Of a DNA stretch of 6,077 nt, positions 1 to 5,390 are shown piece after piece. The DNA is from Acidobacteriaceae bacterium. Lineage in GTDB: Bacteria; Acidobacteriota; Terriglobia; Terriglobales; Acidobacteriaceae. The DNA is taken from positions 1-6,077 of the forward strand of contig JASHUF010000558.1 in the NCBI GenBank assembly GCA_030040175.1, written 5' to 3'. Position 1 is the stretch's first letter, and every line of letters begins with the position of its first letter. The position numbers and the translations under genes were made by a program. The notes beneath the pieces were generated by a model. It was not told the DNA's origin. It worked only from the letters and a program-made list of their open reading frames with translations, and made no database searches.

Positions 1-474
1 TTTCAGGAACGCATAGCGCTCCCGGTTGCGCTGGAATTCGAGCAGGGAATTCGCGTTATATGCGCCCGCGGTGCCGTATTCATCCACCTGCACCGAGTGG
101 TCGATCACCAGCTCGGCCGGCACCAGCGGGTTGACGCGCTCCGGATCGCCGCCCAGTGTCTTGATGGCGTCGCGCATCGCCGCCAGGTCCACCACCGCGG
201 GCACGCCGGTAAAGTCCTGCATCAAGACGCGCGCCGGCATGTAGGCAATCTCGCGGCTCGGCTCGGCCTTTGCGTCCCAGTTGGCCAGAAACTCGATCTC
301 CGCGGCGGTCACATTCACGCCGTCTTCGCGCCGCAGCAGATTTTCAAGGAGAATTTTGAGGCTGAAGGGCAGCCGCTCCAGGTTGAATCCGCGCCCCGCG
401 AGCGCGGGCAGGCGAAAAATCGTATAGCTCTTGTTGCCGGACTGCAACGCGGCGCGACTCGCAAAGCTGTTCAT
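1..474 (-). CDS. acnA: Aconitate hydratase A, N-terminal part (runs off the left edge)
   Basis: Encodes the first 158 residues of an AcnA/IRP-type aconitase, the cytoplasmic [4Fe-4S] enzyme that isomerises citrate to isocitrate in the TCA cycle. The frame is open to base 1, so most of the roughly 900-residue protein, including the iron-sulfur cysteines, lies outside the window. The visible part matches the family closely: [11 protein letters not shown] near residues 42-52, then [17 protein letters not shown] and [12 protein letters not shown] (about 74-102), then VIDHSVQVD near 123-131. These blocks resemble E. coli AcnA, recalled rather than aligned here. The ATG at 474 is chosen because AAAGGA (bases 483-488 on the minus strand) sits 8 bases upstream and the N-terminus matches family length. 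The nearest upstream gene is the co-directional ClC gene, about 500 bases away, so acnA probably has its own promoter, though I could not identify one. A small hairpin lies just upstream of the ribosome-binding site. Confidence 0.95.
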   Translation of the reverse strand, partial: MNSFASRAALQSGNKSYTIFRLPALAGRGFNLERLPFSLKILLENLLRREDGVNVTAAEIEFLANWDAKAEPSREIAYMPARVLMQDFTGVPAVVDLAAMRDAIKTLGGDPERVNPLVPAELVIDHSVQVDEYGTAGAYNANSLLEFQRNRERYAFLK

Positions 475-491
475 CTTGGGAATCCTTTCTA

Positions 492-508
492 TCCGCACGC
501 GCTGCGGA
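492..508 (-). other. Small hairpin just upstream of the acnA ribosome-binding site
   Basis: A perfect 6-bp inverted repeat, TCCGCA and TGCGGA, is separated by 5 bases. In the acnA leader it would end only 3 bases before the AAAGGA ribosome-binding site. It could influence translation or mRNA stability, but a 6-bp stem is common by chance in GC-rich DNA. No known regulatory element is recognised in it. Confidence 0.3.
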
Positions 509-555
509 CGGGTTCAAAACCTCATTTACTCATTCCAATCCAACCACGAGCCTGG

Positions 556-592
556 GTGCCCCGGGTCCCGATTCTGGGACCCGGGAATGCAC
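556..592. repeat. Structured intergenic repeat, copy 1
   Basis: A hairpin unit with GTGC (556-559), a perfect 10-bp stem CCCGGGTCCC / GGGACCCGGG (560-569 and 576-585), loop GATTCT, then an unpaired AAT (586-588) and GCAC (589-592), which pairs back with GTGC. The left flank CCACGAGCCTGG resembles the flanks of copies 3 and 4. It lies in the leader region between the ClC gene and acnA. The ends are imperfectly palindromic, so it has the same general shape on either strand. No T-tract follows it, so a classical intrinsic terminator role is not supported. Confidence 0.8.
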
Positions 593-601
593 GGATCCGG
601 G

Positions 602-652
602 GTGCCCCACCCTCGGCGCGTTTTTGCTTTTGCGCCTAGGGTGGGAAAGCAC
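602..652. repeat. Structured intergenic repeat, copy 2
   Basis: Same architecture as the neighbouring copies with a different inner stem. GTGC (602-605) is followed by CCCACCCT pairing with AGGGTGGG (606-613 and 638-645). One mismatch follows, then GGCGC / GCGCC (615-619 and 632-636) around a 12-base T-rich loop. The unpaired triplet is AAA (646-648), and GCAC (649-652) closes the unit. It begins only 10 bases after copy 1. The long T-rich loop distinguishes it from copies 1 and 3, whose loops are six bases. Confidence 0.8.
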
Positions 653-691
653 AGGCCTCGACCTGCGATCCCCAACCCCGCACGAAAGTGG

Positions 692-728
692 GTGCCCCAG
701 GTCCCGATTTTGGGACCTGGGACAGCAC
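692..728. repeat. Structured intergenic repeat, copy 3
   Basis: GTGC (692-695), a perfect 10-bp stem CCCAGGTCCC / GGGACCTGGG (696-705 and 712-721) with loop GATTTT, unpaired ACA (722-724) and closing GCAC (725-728). Compared with copy 1 the stem changes from CCCGGG to CCCAGG on the left arm, with the matching change from CCCGGG to CCTGGG on the right arm, so pairing is retained. The left flank CACGAAAGTGG is nearly the same as that of copy 4 (CACGAAAATGG), more than 4 kb away. The closing GCAC is shared with the next hairpin. Confidence 0.85.
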
Positions 729-743
729 TATTTCTAATAGTGC
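725..743. other. Perfect 8-bp hairpin abutting repeat copy 3
   Basis: GCACTATT (725-732) and AATAGTGC (736-743) form a perfect 8-bp inverted repeat with the 3-base loop TCT. Its first four bases are also the closing GCAC of repeat copy 3, so the two structures compete for the same bases. On the plus strand a TTTT run follows 8 bases later (751-754), too far for a textbook terminator. On the minus strand, the direction of both flanking genes, no T-run follows. Role unknown. Confidence 0.55.
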
Positions 744-970
744 ACCGATCTTTTCCGTAGCAGGAGTGCGTGCACTGGAATCCAAAATCTCGTCGGAATC
801 AGTCTATGCGGCAGGAAGAATCAGCGTCCACGGTCGTGGCGTCCGCGGCGGAAGCGCTTGAGGCGAGGCATACCGGAAATGGGAATGCGGCCGCGCATGG
901 CTTACGCAATGATTCTACCGCGAACTCGCTTCGAGAGGAATCCATCCGCAGGCACGGCGCTGCGCGCTCT
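744..970. other. Non-coding stretch between the ClC stop codon and the repeat cluster
   Basis: I see no convincing gene, RNA or terminator in these 227 bases. Short open frames exist on both strands, but they lack recognisable protein composition or placed ribosome-binding sites. The stretch would form the 3' untranslated region of the ClC transcript, or part of the spacer before acnA. No strong stem followed by a T-run is present after the ClC stop, so where that transcript ends is unclear. Confidence 0.5.
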
Positions 971-2767
971 TCACTCCCCGCCAAAATCCCGGTACCGCTC
1001 CAGCACGTCCCGCTGCGATATCACTCCTTCGAGTTCTTGCAGGTTGGCGCGGTTCACCACCGGCACCAGCGGCCAGCGGTCCACACAGCGCAGCGCCATC
1101 TCCAGCGGCTGGTCCGGGTGCAGGATTGGAATCCTCCCCGCACCCGCCGGGCCCGTGCCTTCCAGAATCGCCTCGAGCGTTTCGCCGCCCTTGCCCTCGT
1201 CCAGCAGCGTCTTCAGCTCCGCGCGCCTCACGCTGCTCCAGCCGCCGGGCCTGAGCCGCACCAGGAGAACGTCGTCAGCCTTTTCTCCGCCCGCCTGTTC
1301 CTCGCCGGCCAGCCTGGCCGCGCGCTCCACCGTCTCTCCGGATTCGAGCACCAGCTTCGCCGGCGGCCGCATGGCGTCCTCCACGCGCAGAATGCTTTCC
1401 TCGCGCTGCTCCTCCATCGAGGGCAGTTCCAGCCCGTCCTGCCGGCTGAGCATATCGAAAATTGCCACCGGCACCAGCGCCCGCGAGATCACGTAGGCAA
1501 TGGTGTTGGCCACAATCACCGGCACAATGATCGAGTAATTGCCGCTCACTTCGAGCACCATGAACACTGAGGTCATAGGGGCACGCAGAAAGCCCGCAAA
1601 CAGCACGCCCATGCCCACCAGCGCATAGGTGCCCGGCGACCAGGCGAGATGCGGCAGCAGCGCGTGCTCCGCGCCCCCCACCGCTGCGCCCAGCATGGCG
1701 CCGATGAACAGCGTAGGCGCAAACATGCCGCCCGGCGTTCCGCTTACGAAGGAGAGCGTGGTGGCCACGATCTTGAGCAGCGCCAGGAGGGCCAGGAACT
1801 GCCAGGTGAATCGCCCCTGCATGGCCTCGCCGATCGACTCGTACCCCGCGCCCATCACCTGCGGCGCGCCCAGCACGGCGATGCAACCAATCAGCAGGCC
1901 GGCAATCGCCGGCTGTGCGTATTGCGTCCAGGGCGGCAGCTTGCGGCAGAGCGGCCGCAGGGTCGTGATTCCGCTCGAGAAGACCACTGACGCCAATCCG
2001 CCCGCAGCCCCCAGGATTCCGTATGCAATCAGCTCGGAGGGCCTCCGCATCTCCACCGGCGGAATGCGGAACAGCGGCTCCGAGCCCAGGAACAAACGCA
2101 TCACTACCACGCTCGATACGGCGGAGAGCACCACCGAGCCCAGAATCCCCGCCGTCCAGCGCCCGATCACCTCCTCGATCACGAACAGCACTGCGGAGAT
2201 GGGCGCATTGAACGCAGCCGCCAGTCCAGCCGCCGCGCCCACCGGCGCGATCAGCCGCATGTGGTCTCGTGAAAGCCGCAGCCGCCTCCCCATCGCCGAG
2301 GCAAGGCACGCGCCGATCTGCAGCGAGGGGTCTTCCGGACCTAGCGAATGGCCTGACCCGATAGCCAGCGCCGCGGTAATGAACTTGCCCACCGCGGTGC
2401 GCAGCGGAATGGTCCCGTTGTAGATGTAAAGCGCCGCCTTGGTCTGGTTCACGCCGCTGCCGCGCACGCGCGGAAAGAAGCGGATCACAAGGAAGGCGAC
2501 GGCCACGCCGGCGAGGGTGGGCGCCAGCAGCAGTCTCCAGCGGTCCGGCTCTGCGCCCGGGCCGAGAAAATGAATTCGGCACCAGTCGATGGCGAACCGG
2601 AAGCAGACCACGGCCACGCCGGCGAAGATGCCAATGAAAATGGAAAGGATGAGAAAGAAGCGGTCCCCGCGGAAGAGGGAATTGAGGACGGTCGCGCCGC
2701 CGGACCGGCCCGGGACCACAGGTTCGACGGGAGTTTCCACCCCAGATTCGACCATGGGCTCCCGCAT
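971..2767 (-). CDS. ClC-family chloride channel / H+-Cl- antiporter with C-terminal CBS pair
   Basis: Inner-membrane ClC transporter of 598 residues. About 430 residues of hydrophobic helices are followed by a cytoplasmic CBS-pair region from about residue 452, which in this family usually senses nucleotides or modulates gating. Motifs seen: GSGVN at 103-107 (the helix-D serine loop, usually GSGIP), GPEDP at 143-147 (usually GREGP; the gating glutamate E145 is kept), FVIEE at 195-199 (E199 at the internal proton-glutamate position), GTPGGMFAP at 343-351 (GxFxP), and Y411 in GNYSIIVP at the central tyrosine position. Keeping both glutamates favours proton-coupled exchange over a passive channel. 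The frame extends to an ATG at 2866, but that start lies inside the upstream TonB-like gene and has no ribosome-binding site. The ATG at 2767 has GCGAGG 8 bases upstream and removes 33 residues that do not look like ClC sequence. It is probably co-transcribed with the TonB-like gene 49 bases upstream. Confidence 0.93.
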   Translation of the reverse strand: MREPMVESGVETPVEPVVPGRSGGATVLNSLFRGDRFFLILSIFIGIFAGVAVVCFRFAIDWCRIHFLGPGAEPDRWRLLLAPTLAGVAVAFLVIRFFPRVRGSGVNQTKAALYIYNGTIPLRTAVGKFITAALAIGSGHSLGPEDPSLQIGACLASAMGRRLRLSRDHMRLIAPVGAAAGLAAAFNAPISAVLFVIEEVIGRWTAGILGSVVLSAVSSVVVMRLFLGSEPLFRIPPVEMRRPSELIAYGILGAAGGLASVVFSSGITTLRPLCRKLPPWTQYAQPAIAGLLIGCIAVLGAPQVMGAGYESIGEAMQGRFTWQFLALLALLKIVATTLSFVSGTPGGMFAPTLFIGAMLGAAVGGAEHALLPHLAWSPGTYALVGMGVLFAGFLRAPMTSVFMVLEVSGNYSIIVPVIVANTIAYVISRALVPVAIFDMLSRQDGLELPSMEEQREESILRVEDAMRPPAKLVLESGETVERAARLAGEEQAGGEKADDVLLVRLRPGGWSSVRRAELKTLLDEGKGGETLEAILEGTGPAGAGRIPILHPDQPLEMALRCVDRWPLVPVVNRANLQELEGVISQRDVLERYRDFGGE

Positions 2768-2784
2768 CAACTGCGCCTCGCCGG

Positions 2785-2808
2785 CTGACTCACTGACTTG
2801 CTGACTCC
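2785..2808. repeat. Three tandem 8-base repeats CTGACTNN
   Basis: CTGACT occurs three times at exact 8-base spacing (2785, 2793 and 2801), each followed by two variable bases. The array fills the short gap between the TonB-like stop codon and the ClC ribosome-binding site. On the transcribed strand it reads as AGTCAG units. Regular spacing of a 6-base word could come from replication slippage or form a small binding array, and the sequence cannot distinguish these. Confidence 0.6.
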
Positions 2809-2816
2809 CTAACCCG

Positions 2817-3914
2817 CTACTGCTGCGGCGGCTCCATGTTATAGAGAAACCACGCCCGCAGCTCAATGTACGGCCCGTGAAAATCCCTTGGCAGGGGCGG
2901 GTAGCTGGATCCGGTCAGCGCACCCCACGCCGCGCGATCCAGCGCCACGTCGCCGGAGCGCCCTTCGAGCACCACGCTGCCATCCATCAGCCGGCCGTTG
3001 GGCAGCACCTTGAACCGGATCATCACCTGTCCCTGCTTGCTGATCGGCGGATTAACCTCCTCTGGAATCAGAGGATCCCACGTGCGCTTGGTTTCGTAGT
3101 ACCACGCCGCCAGCCAGGCGCTGAAGTCCACGCCCTGGGTGTCGGAGAGAATTTGTACGCCGCCCGTGCCCGCTCCCGGATGCATAGGCAATCCGCCGCC
3201 CATCGGAACCTGGCCCGCTTCGCCGTGACTCCGCGCGGAGTCGCGCATATCCCGTTGCAACTGGTCGGCCAGGTTCTCGTTGTTGTGCGCCAGCTCGTTA
3301 AAGTTCGGCCGCGCGGGGACGGCCGCCGGCCGCGGCGCCTCCACCTGCGATTGCGACTGCGGATTGGGCGGGATGGGCTGCGCCGGCTGCGGCTTCTGTT
3401 CCGGCGGCGCCTGTTCTTGGGGTGGAGGCGGCGGTGCCGGCGCCGCGGGCGCTTCACTCTGGCGCTTCAGCTCTTCGAGCGTCTTACGGTCGATCATCGG
3501 CTCGTGCGTCAGAGGTTTCACCGGCTTGGCCTGCGGCACAAACGGCGTATCGAGATAAGTAAATTCCTTGTTATCTTGCGCGGTCTCGACCACCGGCCGC
3601 ATTTTAAGAACGTATTTGGGGATCACGAACAGGGCGAAGAGGACGGCAATGTGAATAAGGATCGCCCACAGAACCCCCTCGCGCAGGCGAGCCCAGCGCC
3701 GCTCGTCCTCGAGCTGGCTGATCACCTCCAGCAGCTCGTGGGTGTCGTAATCCATCCAGCGCGAACCGCGGACCACCGGTCCGTTGCCGCCGAATCCGTT
3801 CCCGTTCGAAGCGGAGATCTCCTCGGCCACGGCGGTTTCGCGGCCTGCCTCGGAATCTGTTTCAGCAGGGTCCTTTGGCTCGTTCACGTCAACTGGCGCT
3901 TCGCGGATGGGCAT
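2817..3914 (-). CDS. TonB-like energy transducer (TonB C-terminal domain protein)
   Basis: A 365-residue single-pass inner-membrane protein built like TonB, which passes proton-motive energy from ExbB/ExbD to outer-membrane receptors. Residues 1-78 form an unusually long cytoplasmic N-terminus, acidic at first and then with a charged helix-like stretch (about 55-78). One membrane segment spans about 79-98. A Pro/Gln/Ala-rich periplasmic linker runs about 128-203, including the run PPPPPP. A TonB/TolA-type C-terminal domain follows at about 263-360, with GQVMIRFKVLPNGRL, WGALTGSSYPPLP and a final aromatic strand. H88 and L95 in the membrane helix fall where E. coli TonB has the H20 and L27 of its SHLS motif. 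No exbB, exbD or receptor gene is in the window. The ATG at 3914 is used because an ATG 4 bases upstream gives a 9-codon dead end. The ribosome-binding site is weak (GGA 5 bases away, or GAGAGG about 15 away). TolA-like function is the main alternative. Confidence 0.85.
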   Translation of the reverse strand: MPIREAPVDVNEPKDPAETDSEAGRETAVAEEISASNGNGFGGNGPVVRGSRWMDYDTHELLEVISQLEDERRWARLREGVLWAILIHIAVLFALFVIPKYVLKMRPVVETAQDNKEFTYLDTPFVPQAKPVKPLTHEPMIDRKTLEELKRQSEAPAAPAPPPPPQEQAPPEQKPQPAQPIPPNPQSQSQVEAPRPAAVPARPNFNELAHNNENLADQLQRDMRDSARSHGEAGQVPMGGGLPMHPGAGTGGVQILSDTQGVDFSAWLAAWYYETKRTWDPLIPEEVNPPISKQGQVMIRFKVLPNGRLMDGSVVLEGRSGDVALDRAAWGALTGSSYPPLPRDFHGPYIELRAWFLYNMEPPQQ

Positions 3915-3999
3915 TCATTCCAGGGAGCCTCTCGGATCGCTCACCGCGCCGGCTCCGCTTGCGATTCCTTCCTGTCTATTCTCTCATCCCTCTCAAAAA

Positions 4000-4027
4000 T
4001 TGTGCGTAATGCCGCCAACCGTACAAT
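4000..4027 (+). promoter_or_regulatory. Predicted sigma70-type promoter for the VTT/DedA gene
   Basis: TTGTGC (4000-4005, four of six matches to TTGACA) and TACAAT (4022-4027, five of six to TATAAT) are separated by 16 bases. The expected transcription start near 4034 would give a leader of about 40 bases containing the ribosome-binding site of the downstream gene. It lies in the divergent gap shared with the TonB-like gene. Confidence 0.6.
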
Positions 4028-4057
4028 GATTCTGACTCAATGGACGGCTGAGGCCCT

Positions 4058-4066
4058 GGAAGGGGA
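4058..4066 (+). promoter_or_regulatory. Ribosome-binding site that decides the TTG start
   Basis: GGAAGGGGA ends 6 bases before the TTG at 4073, a good distance for a Shine-Dalgarno element. No ATG or GTG in the same frame has a comparable site, which is why the rare TTG initiator is accepted for the downstream membrane protein. Confidence 0.65.
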
Positions 4067-4072
4067 CGCGGT

Positions 4073-4693
4073 TTGAAGCAATTTTTTCTGCATGTTGCGG
4101 TGTATTGGAAGCATATTCTTCTGCCCGCTCTGGTCAAGCTCGGATTCTGGGGCGCGGGCGCCATTGCCGTCCTCGATTCCTCCTCCATCCCCGTGCCCAT
4201 CGATGCCTTTCTGGCCGTCCCCATCTGGAACGACCGGAGGCACTTCTGGATCTACGTGCTCTTTGCCGCGGCCGGCTCCGCCATCGGCGGCCTGCTCCCC
4301 TACGCTCTGGGCCGCGCCGGCGGCGAGCTGTTTCTGCTCAAACGCATCAACCGCCAGCGCTTCGAAGCCATCCGCGACCGCTTCGAGCGCCAGGAATTCC
4401 TGGCCGTCATGATCCCCTCCATGCTGCCTCCACCCGCGCCGTGGAAGGTTTTCATCTTCGCCTCCGGCGTCTTCGAGATGCGCATCCCGGACTTTCTCCT
4501 CGCCGTCTTCCTGGGCCGGGCCATCCGCTGGTTCGTGCTCGCGCTCTTGGTGATTAAGCTTGGTCCCGGCGCAGTTGAAGTGGTGGCGCACCACGCTCTT
4601 GCCGCTGTGCTCATCGTCGGCGTCCTCGCTATTGCTGGGTTTCTCTGGTGGTGGCTCAGGAGGAGACGCGCCGGAACCCGCACTCTCCCGTAG
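4073..4693 (+). CDS. VTT-domain (DedA/YqaA-like) membrane protein
   Basis: A 206-residue inner-membrane protein of the VTT/DedA superfamily, whose members are tied to lipid scrambling, undecaprenyl-phosphate recycling or membrane homeostasis. Hydrophobic segments lie at about 15-33, 57-80, 108-135 (re-entrant type), 142-162 and 174-195, and the protein ends in an Arg-rich cytoplasmic tail (WWWLRRRR). The first re-entrant loop is LDSSSIPVPIDAF (34-46). GSAIGGLLPYALGRAGG (68-84) is the conserved glycine-rich helix. The second re-entrant loop is IPSMLPPPAPWKVF (114-127), where classical DedA proteins have an arginine-containing FxGRxxPxxR motif. This PPP-type loop marks a separate subfamily, so the function of E. 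coli YqjA/YghB should not be assumed. The start is TTG with a strong ribosome-binding site 6 bases upstream. The gene is probably monocistronic, with its own promoter, and converges on the Uma2-family gene. Confidence 0.88.
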   Translation: MKQFFLHVAVYWKHILLPALVKLGFWGAGAIAVLDSSSIPVPIDAFLAVPIWNDRRHFWIYVLFAAAGSAIGGLLPYALGRAGGELFLLKRINRQRFEAIRDRFERQEFLAVMIPSMLPPPAPWKVFIFASGVFEMRIPDFLLAVFLGRAIRWFVLALLVIKLGPGAVEVVAHHALAAVLIVGVLAIAGFLWWWLRRRRAGTRTLP

Positions 4694-4699
4694 GGAGAG
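4683..4699 (+). other. Hairpin with the VTT gene stop codon in its loop/stem
   Basis: CTCTCCC and GGGAGAG form a perfect 7-bp inverted repeat with the 3-base loop GTA. The TAG stop codon (4691-4693) straddles the loop and the right arm. It may protect the mRNA 3' end or slow terminating ribosomes. It has no T-run, so it is not called a terminator. Confidence 0.45.
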
Positions 4700-4709
4700 C
4701 CGGGAACAG

Positions 4710-4728
4710 CCCAGGACGAAGTCCTGGG
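4710..4728 (+). terminator. Compact hairpin downstream of the VTT gene, possible terminator
   Basis: CCCAGGAC and GTCCTGGG form a perfect 8-bp GC-rich stem with the loop GAA, starting 16 bases after the stop codon. The position suits a transcript 3' end in a convergent gap. The following bases (TCACTCTTAACC) contain no T-tract, so intrinsic termination is doubtful. It could instead be an mRNA-stabilising 3' hairpin or a degenerate relative of the nearby structured repeat without its GTGC/GCAC clamp. Confidence 0.4.
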
Positions 4729-4754
4729 TCACTCTTAACCGGCCACGAAAATGG

Positions 4755-4800
4755 GTGCCCCATCCTAAACGCATTCTGCGGGTTTAGGGTGGGACAGCAC
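4755..4800. repeat. Structured intergenic repeat, copy 4
   Basis: GTGC (4755-4758), then CCCATCCTAAAC (4759-4770) pairing with GTTTAGGGTGGG (4782-4793) through 12 positions, one of them a T-G wobble. GCA/TGC pair at the tip around loop TTC, with two bulged G. The unpaired triplet ACA (4794-4796) and closing GCAC (4797-4800) are as in copy 3. The left flank CACGAAAATGG matches that of copy 3 in all but one position. It sits between two convergent genes, 5 bases from the stop codon of the Uma2-family gene. Confidence 0.85.
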
Positions 4801-4805
4801 GAACC

Positions 4806-5327
4806 TCAATCCAGGAGCTTTTCGATCTCCGCCAGATCGAACCGGCACGCGCTGCCTTCCAGAGTGAAGGGTTGCGCCGGCAGCGCCGCCAGCGCCCCAT
4901 TGGCGTACCGCAGATGCCGTCCTTCCTTGGGATCGATCACGAGAATCGTAGGAATGCCCATCTGCGCGTAGTCGGCCAGCTTGGCCAGCAGCCGGTTCAC
5001 CGTGTCTTCTGGCGAAAGAATCTCGATGACCGCAACGGGCGGCCGCGTAATCACCTGCTCGATGGGAAGATTTCGGTCGAGCACCGTGATATCCGGCACG
5101 CGGAAATTGCTTCCGGAAACCTGGACTCGCAGCTCCGGCCGGACCCTAACTCCCCACTCCTGGCCATGTTGCGAAAACCAAAGCTCAAGCGCATGCTGCC
5201 ACGAAGAATGGTCGTATTCCCCCATCGGCCTCTCCTCAATCACGCCATCCACATACTCGGCGTCCGGCTCGTAGGAGGTGCTCAGGTAGACTTCGAGCGG
5301 CACATGCATGTGCGTCGTTGCTGCCAC
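4806..5327 (-). CDS. Uma2 family (DUF820) putative endonuclease-fold protein
   Basis: A 173-residue protein of the Uma2 family, which has a PD-(D/E)XK nuclease-like fold. The biological role of the family is not established. Typical blocks are present in order: PDAEYVDGVIEERPMG (21-36), RVRPELRVQV (61-70, E65), FRVPDITVL (75-83, D79), PVAVIEILSPEDT (97-109, E102) and KLADYAQMGIPTILVIDP (116-133, K116). D79, E102 and K116 are the likely metal-binding and catalytic positions, so the active site appears intact. The start is GTG at 5327, chosen because GAGGAG lies 6 bases upstream; the in-frame ATG at 5309 is the alternative and would remove six residues. The gene follows the DUF6580-like gene on the same strand after 63 bases and may share its transcript. 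Such genes often occur in many scattered copies per genome. No partner restriction or toxin gene is next to it. Confidence 0.9.
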   Translation of the reverse strand: MAATTHMHVPLEVYLSTSYEPDAEYVDGVIEERPMGEYDHSSWQHALELWFSQHGQEWGVRVRPELRVQVSGSNFRVPDITVLDRNLPIEQVITRPPVAVIEILSPEDTVNRLLAKLADYAQMGIPTILVIDPKEGRHLRYANGALAALPAQPFTLEGSACRFDLAEIEKLLD

Positions 5328-5390
5328 AAGCCTCTCCTCTCTGCCGAGTCTCGGCGAGCCCGATCTTCCCTTCCAAGACCAGAAGAAAAC

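Noticed and set aside
475..560. Promoter search upstream of acnA
   Set aside because: The best pair (TTGAAC, 18-base gap, GATAGA) matches poorly and would place the transcription start on top of the ribosome-binding site.
556..728. CRISPR array or tRNA-like structure in the hairpin cluster
   Set aside because: Units are palindromic, unequal in length and not separated by regular spacers. No cloverleaf or anticodon arm can be drawn.
799..984. 61-residue minus-strand open frame overlapping the end of the ClC gene
   Set aside because: It overlaps the ClC coding end, has no good ribosome-binding site, and its Ala/Ser-rich composition is typical of chance frames in GC-rich DNA.
1629..2423. 264-residue plus-strand open frame opposite the ClC gene
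   Set aside because: It lies fully antisense to the ClC membrane domain, which has conserved motifs throughout. The composition is shadow-like.
4026..4076. 16-codon open frame whose TGA overlaps the VTT gene TTG start, possible leader peptide
   Set aside because: Its ATG overlaps the predicted -10 element (4022-4027), so it would lie upstream of the transcription start. No ribosome-binding site precedes it.
2877..4076. 399-residue plus-strand open frame opposite the TonB-like gene
   Set aside because: Very rich in Arg and His, with no recognisable domain. It is the antisense shadow of a gene with clear TonB-like features.
4037..4774. 245-residue minus-strand open frame opposite the VTT gene
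   Set aside because: A highly charged Gly/Glu/Asp-rich translation typical of the antisense of a hydrophobic gene, and it runs through the intergenic hairpins.
5343..5355. 5-bp inverted repeat GCCGA/TCGGC between the DUF6580-like and Uma2-family genes
   Set aside because: Too short to separate from chance at this GC content, with no T-run. It does not support a terminator between the two genes.
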